From assembly GCA_002812745.2 (NCBI GenBank), contig NCSJ02000660.1, forward strand, positions 1-10,246: a stretch of 10,246 nucleotides of DNA. Direction: 5' to 3'. Under the pieces are notes generated by a model, which worked only from the letters and a program-made list of their open reading frames with translations, searched no databases and was not told where the DNA came from. Origin of the DNA: Scytalidium lignicola (Eukaryota; Ascomycota; Leotiomycetes). Numbering within the stretch: the first letter of the stretch is position 1; every line of letters starts with the position of its first letter. The position numbers and the translations under genes were made by a program. Below, in pieces: positions 8,006 through 10,246 of this stretch.

Positions 8006-9108
8006 TCAGATCAAACTCTGCCTCGCCTTCTTAACCAAATGATTAAGCACAGCAGCAATCATAGTTAAAATATTCCTATCAGCCTCGCTGAGAGGTTCCC
8101 CTTTGAATAGAGCACAGCCTTTATCAGGATGCCAGTTCAAGCATTCCTTCAACAAGAATTTTACAACAACTTCTTTTGGTTTCCCCGTTAATTCCGGAGA
8201 GTTTTGATAGAACCTAAGCACTTCTGGTCGTGTCACGTCTTTATAGTGACCTGATTTGACTGGCCAGGGTATTGAGTCCCGGATATTGCTCGTAGACGTG
8301 GTGGATGTTTTATCTAGAAACTATTAGTANTTTTTTTCTGCGTTGCTTATGACTAGGAAACTGATTTACCCTTGAAAGTAGCCCATCTCGATTGGTATTC
8401 CGCCCATGACTCTTCCCAGTTTTTCTCCGACGGTTGCCTTTTTGCTTTCTCTTTTCTCTCTTGTTCTTCCCTCTCTTTTCTTTCTTTTTCTTCCTTCTCT
8501 TTGTGTTCCTTTTCTTGCTTTGCTTTGCGCTCTGCTTCCTCTCGAGCCTTCTGCTCCTTCTCTTTCTGCTGCTGTTCTCTTCTCCTTTGCTGCTCTTCTT
8601 CCCATCGCTTACGCTCTGCAAGTATTTTTTGGTACAGATTGTATAACCTCTGATATTCATCCGAAGTATTCTTGTTTCCTCCCTGCTTATATTGTGTGCC
8701 ATCTGTTCTATTGTTTTTTTCGCTGAAGTTGTTTTGGGGAGAAGGATGACTTTTTGACGATTTCTTGGATTTCGAGTTAAGATTCCGGATTGCGCTATAC
8801 CATTCTTCAAGGACAACGGCCTTTTGATCTTGATGGTCTCTTATGCATAGCATTGGACTGGCGATTGCTTCCAGCTTTGATTTGACGAGGGGACTATCAA
8901 GGGGCAGTTTCGACAATTCATCAAGGGTTCTCATGATGAATGGTCTATTGCATGGTGTGGTATGATTTTGACAACGACGTTTTTTCGTTGGAGCATAACC
9001 AATGCAAATCATGCTCGAATAACCGTCGTCGTGATTGAGGATTCCCAGTACCTTGATTGGGTCCCATTCTTGGTCATGTGATGGATATTTTGCATCGTAG
9101 ACTCCCAT
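8006..9108 (-). CDS. Coiled-coil protein with C-terminal HPD J-like segment (two exons)
   Basis: Exon 1 is 9108-8370 and exon 2 is 8313-8006, encoding 348 residues. Residues 1-100 contain a Cys/Arg motif (CIGYAPTKKRRCQN, then NRPF and an LDELSKLPLDSPLV helix, then MLCIRDHQDQ) that I associate with fungal proteins of unknown function; it may bind metal. Residues 105-155 are Ser/Asn/Lys-rich linker. Residues 160-224 are a long Arg/Lys/Glu/Gln coiled coil. Residues 257-348 hold IPWPVKSG and, after a helix, NWHPDKG (HPD at 308-310), which resembles helix II, HPD loop and helix III of J-type domains or the RWHPDK segment of NFKBIL1-like proteins. A co-chaperone role is possible but unproven, since a full J-domain is not evident. 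The start ATG has a good context (AAACATGG). The gene looks intact and is convergent with the ankyrin fragment. Confidence 0.88.
8314..8369 (-). other. Spliceosomal intron, 56 nt
   Basis: The donor is GTAAAT after ...TTCAAGG, the branch TACTAAT is near the 3' end, and the acceptor is TTTCTAG. Splicing joins G/AT (Asp) and carries the reading frame into the IPWPVKSG and HPD exon. Retention gives a stop after FKGKSVS. An ambiguous base (8330) lies just before the branch motif. Confidence 0.9.
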
Positions 9109-9123
9109 GTTTGGTTGTCTTGT

Positions 9124-9138
9124 ATTATTATTATTATT
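9124..9138. repeat. (ATT)5 microsatellite upstream of the HPD gene
   Basis: Five perfect ATT units lie 16 bp upstream of the start codon of the minus-strand gene at 9108, so they fall in its probable 5' leader or core promoter. Confidence 0.9.
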
Positions 9139-9185
9139 AACGCGATAATTGCTTTAAAACTGATATCAAAAAATGAAGATGGTTA

Positions 9186-9770
9186 TTGATAGAAAATAAG
9201 TGCACATGTTTCATTATATCTATATACAAACTTCGAGGCTGTTGGTATTCCGGTTCCCATATACGAGATACGGGTTGGTCGGGACGACCGCCACAGCCTA
9301 CCAAGTGTGGCGCTATCGTGAGGCATGAATTTTATACTGCGCCAACGACCCCTGATGTGGCCTACCAATCGCAATGGGTCTACATACGCAAAGTAGATAA
9401 TTCACGTGCGAAGGGGATGTCTCCGTTACAATGGCTGTAATAGAAAGAAGGCTGTAACTTTCTAAGCATAGCCCCTTTACCTGGAGTGCTCGCATGTTAC
9501 TGGATTTGTCGTGATGGGAACCAATTGTTTCAAGGGGTGATTGCCGGAAACACAAAAACCATCAAGGATTGGCTGGGTTAATAGAGGACCTGCCTTTCTA
9601 GTACTTCAATACCAACAAAGATAGATGGTCCGATTTCCAACGTCCGATTTAGGGAGGTCCCATCAAGTCTCTGCGACGAATGGAGATGGCATCCTTGCAC
9701 GCTCGAAACACCAGCCCAATTGTTGCTGTTCACACGGAGTCGAGTGGCCTTGCCAGAGCCTCGCGAGGCT
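9186..9770 (+). pseudogene. Possible broken plus-strand frame, identity unclear
   Basis: One plus-strand frame is open from 9186 to 9770 except for two adjacent-stop pairs, TAATAG at 9438-9443 and TAATAG at 9579-9584. The middle block contains DGNQLFQGVIAGNTKTIKDWL, which resembles the helix pair that begins ankyrin-type segments in fungal multidomain proteins (residues around V-AG-T-TIK). That fits the ankyrin debris at 7699 but is a weak resemblance. The first block has no recognised domain. Other frames here are also partly open. I give it as a candidate remnant only. Confidence 0.28.
9757..9770. repeat. 14-bp perfect palindrome AGCCTCGCGAGGCT
   Basis: A perfect 14-bp palindrome with a central CGCG. 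It may be a protein-binding site or chance; nothing nearby supports a function. Confidence 0.6.
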
Positions 9771-9884
9771 TAGTTGTGGAGATAGTCATGAGCCACGTTT
9801 TCACAGGGGGTTATCCTGGGCACTGTCTGTTCTCTATTGTTTAGACTGCGTGATAGACTATGGTCCCGTGCCTCTGTAAGATGT

Positions 9885-9937
9885 GTCCGTGACCTGGAGG
9901 ACAATCTGCAATTTGTTGCTGTTGTATGATCACGGAC
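9885..9937. repeat. 8-bp inverted repeat GTCCGTGA / TCACGGAC
   Basis: Perfect 8-bp arms at 9885-9892 and 9930-9937 enclose 37 bp. It is not followed by a T-run and has no associated gene. Confidence 0.45.
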
Positions 9938-10041
9938 GAAACTTATTTGCCTCGATTCTATCTAGAGACAGTAAATTGGTATTATAGAACCGCCAAACGG
10001 TCTATCCATGGGTATCTAAACCCTGGATCAGTGTTGGAATT

Positions 10042-10166
10042 GATTTGATTTGATTTGAATATAGACTACTATTCAACTCAAATCAAATCATAAAAACGTA
10101 CTATTCAAATCAAATCAAATAATATTTGAATATTCGAATAATTATTCGAATAGTATATCACGTGAT
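10042..10166. repeat. Pentanucleotide (ATTTG) inverted repeat and 22-bp palindrome
   Basis: ATTTG repeats at 10043-10060 form a perfect 18-bp inverted match with 10103-10120 (ATTCAAATCAAATCAAAT), with a second partial partner at 10074-10090. Just downstream is a 22-bp perfect palindrome at 10131-10152 centred on AATT, containing TTCGAA twice, and then ATCACGTGAT at 10157-10166. The arms could fold into a cruciform. The arrangement may be the end of a small non-autonomous element, but no target duplication can be confirmed within the window. Confidence 0.75.
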
Positions 10167-10246
10167 TACGCTAAACCTAAATTAGTTTAGTTTTTGTTGA
10201 CAAATATATTATATAATACAAACTAATCTTAAATAGGAATNAACTC
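10167..10246. other. AT-rich window edge
   Basis: Very AT-rich sequence with a short inverted pair ATTAGTTT / AAACTAAT and an ambiguous base at 10241. No gene is seen. Confidence 0.5.

Noticed and set aside
8372..8726. Long plus-strand frames rich in Phe, Leu, Ser and Cys opposite the coiled coil
   Set aside because: They are the antisense of the Arg/Lys/Glu coiled-coil codons and look like membrane proteins only for that reason.
8310..8816. Minus-strand frame of 168 codons overlapping the coiled-coil gene, Lys/Arg-rich
   Set aside because: It is an out-of-frame reading of the same purine-rich repeat; the other frame has conserved motifs, a good start and splices cleanly.
1..10246. tRNA or rRNA genes
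   Set aside because: I found no B-box-like GGTTCGANTCC with a matching acceptor stem and no rRNA-like conserved stretch on either strand.

Overview
The window looks like a draft nuclear contig from a filamentous ascomycete (Pezizomycotina). The evidence is short spliceosomal introns (56 and 61 nt) with fungal donor, branch and acceptor motifs, fungus-restricted protein types, and ankyrin-repeat debris. Single ambiguous bases sit at 3104, 8330 and 10241. No RNA gene, CRISPR array or bacterial-style operon is visible.

Layout. 1-176: nothing recognisable. 177-460: a degenerate 19-unit minisatellite of 14/17-bp units. 481-1349: AT-rich, no supportable gene. 1350-3640 (minus): a decayed gene riddled with in-frame stops. 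By my reading it is a diverged paralogue of the gene at 5000-7424, sharing blocks of protein similarity and one intron of the same position, phase and length (61 nt). 3640-4970: a patchwork holding a plus-strand coding remnant, two ~100-bp repeat families in the order R1-R2-R1-(441 bp)-R2, and a minus-strand coding remnant inside the 441-bp interruption. 5000-7424 (minus): the better preserved family member, a two-exon frame of 563 codons (5000-6752) whose probable N-terminal part (6780-7424) is cut off by one in-frame TAA. 7699-7917 (plus): the 3' end of an ankyrin-repeat gene with an in-frame 33-nt deletion. 8006-9108 (minus): the only gene that looks fully intact, a 348-residue protein with an N-terminal Cys motif, a highly charged coiled coil and a C-terminal HPD (J-like) segment. 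9186-9770 (plus): a weak frame broken by two double stops. 10040-10240: AT-rich inverted repeats.

The genes show no sign of working together. The region reads as an accessory, decaying compartment: tandem duplication of an uncharacterised fungal gene family, C-to-T type nonsense changes compatible with RIP or general decay, repeat nesting, and truncated ankyrin sequence. The most informative result is the duplicated gene pair, because its intron match and block-by-block similarity survive although both copies carry stop codons.
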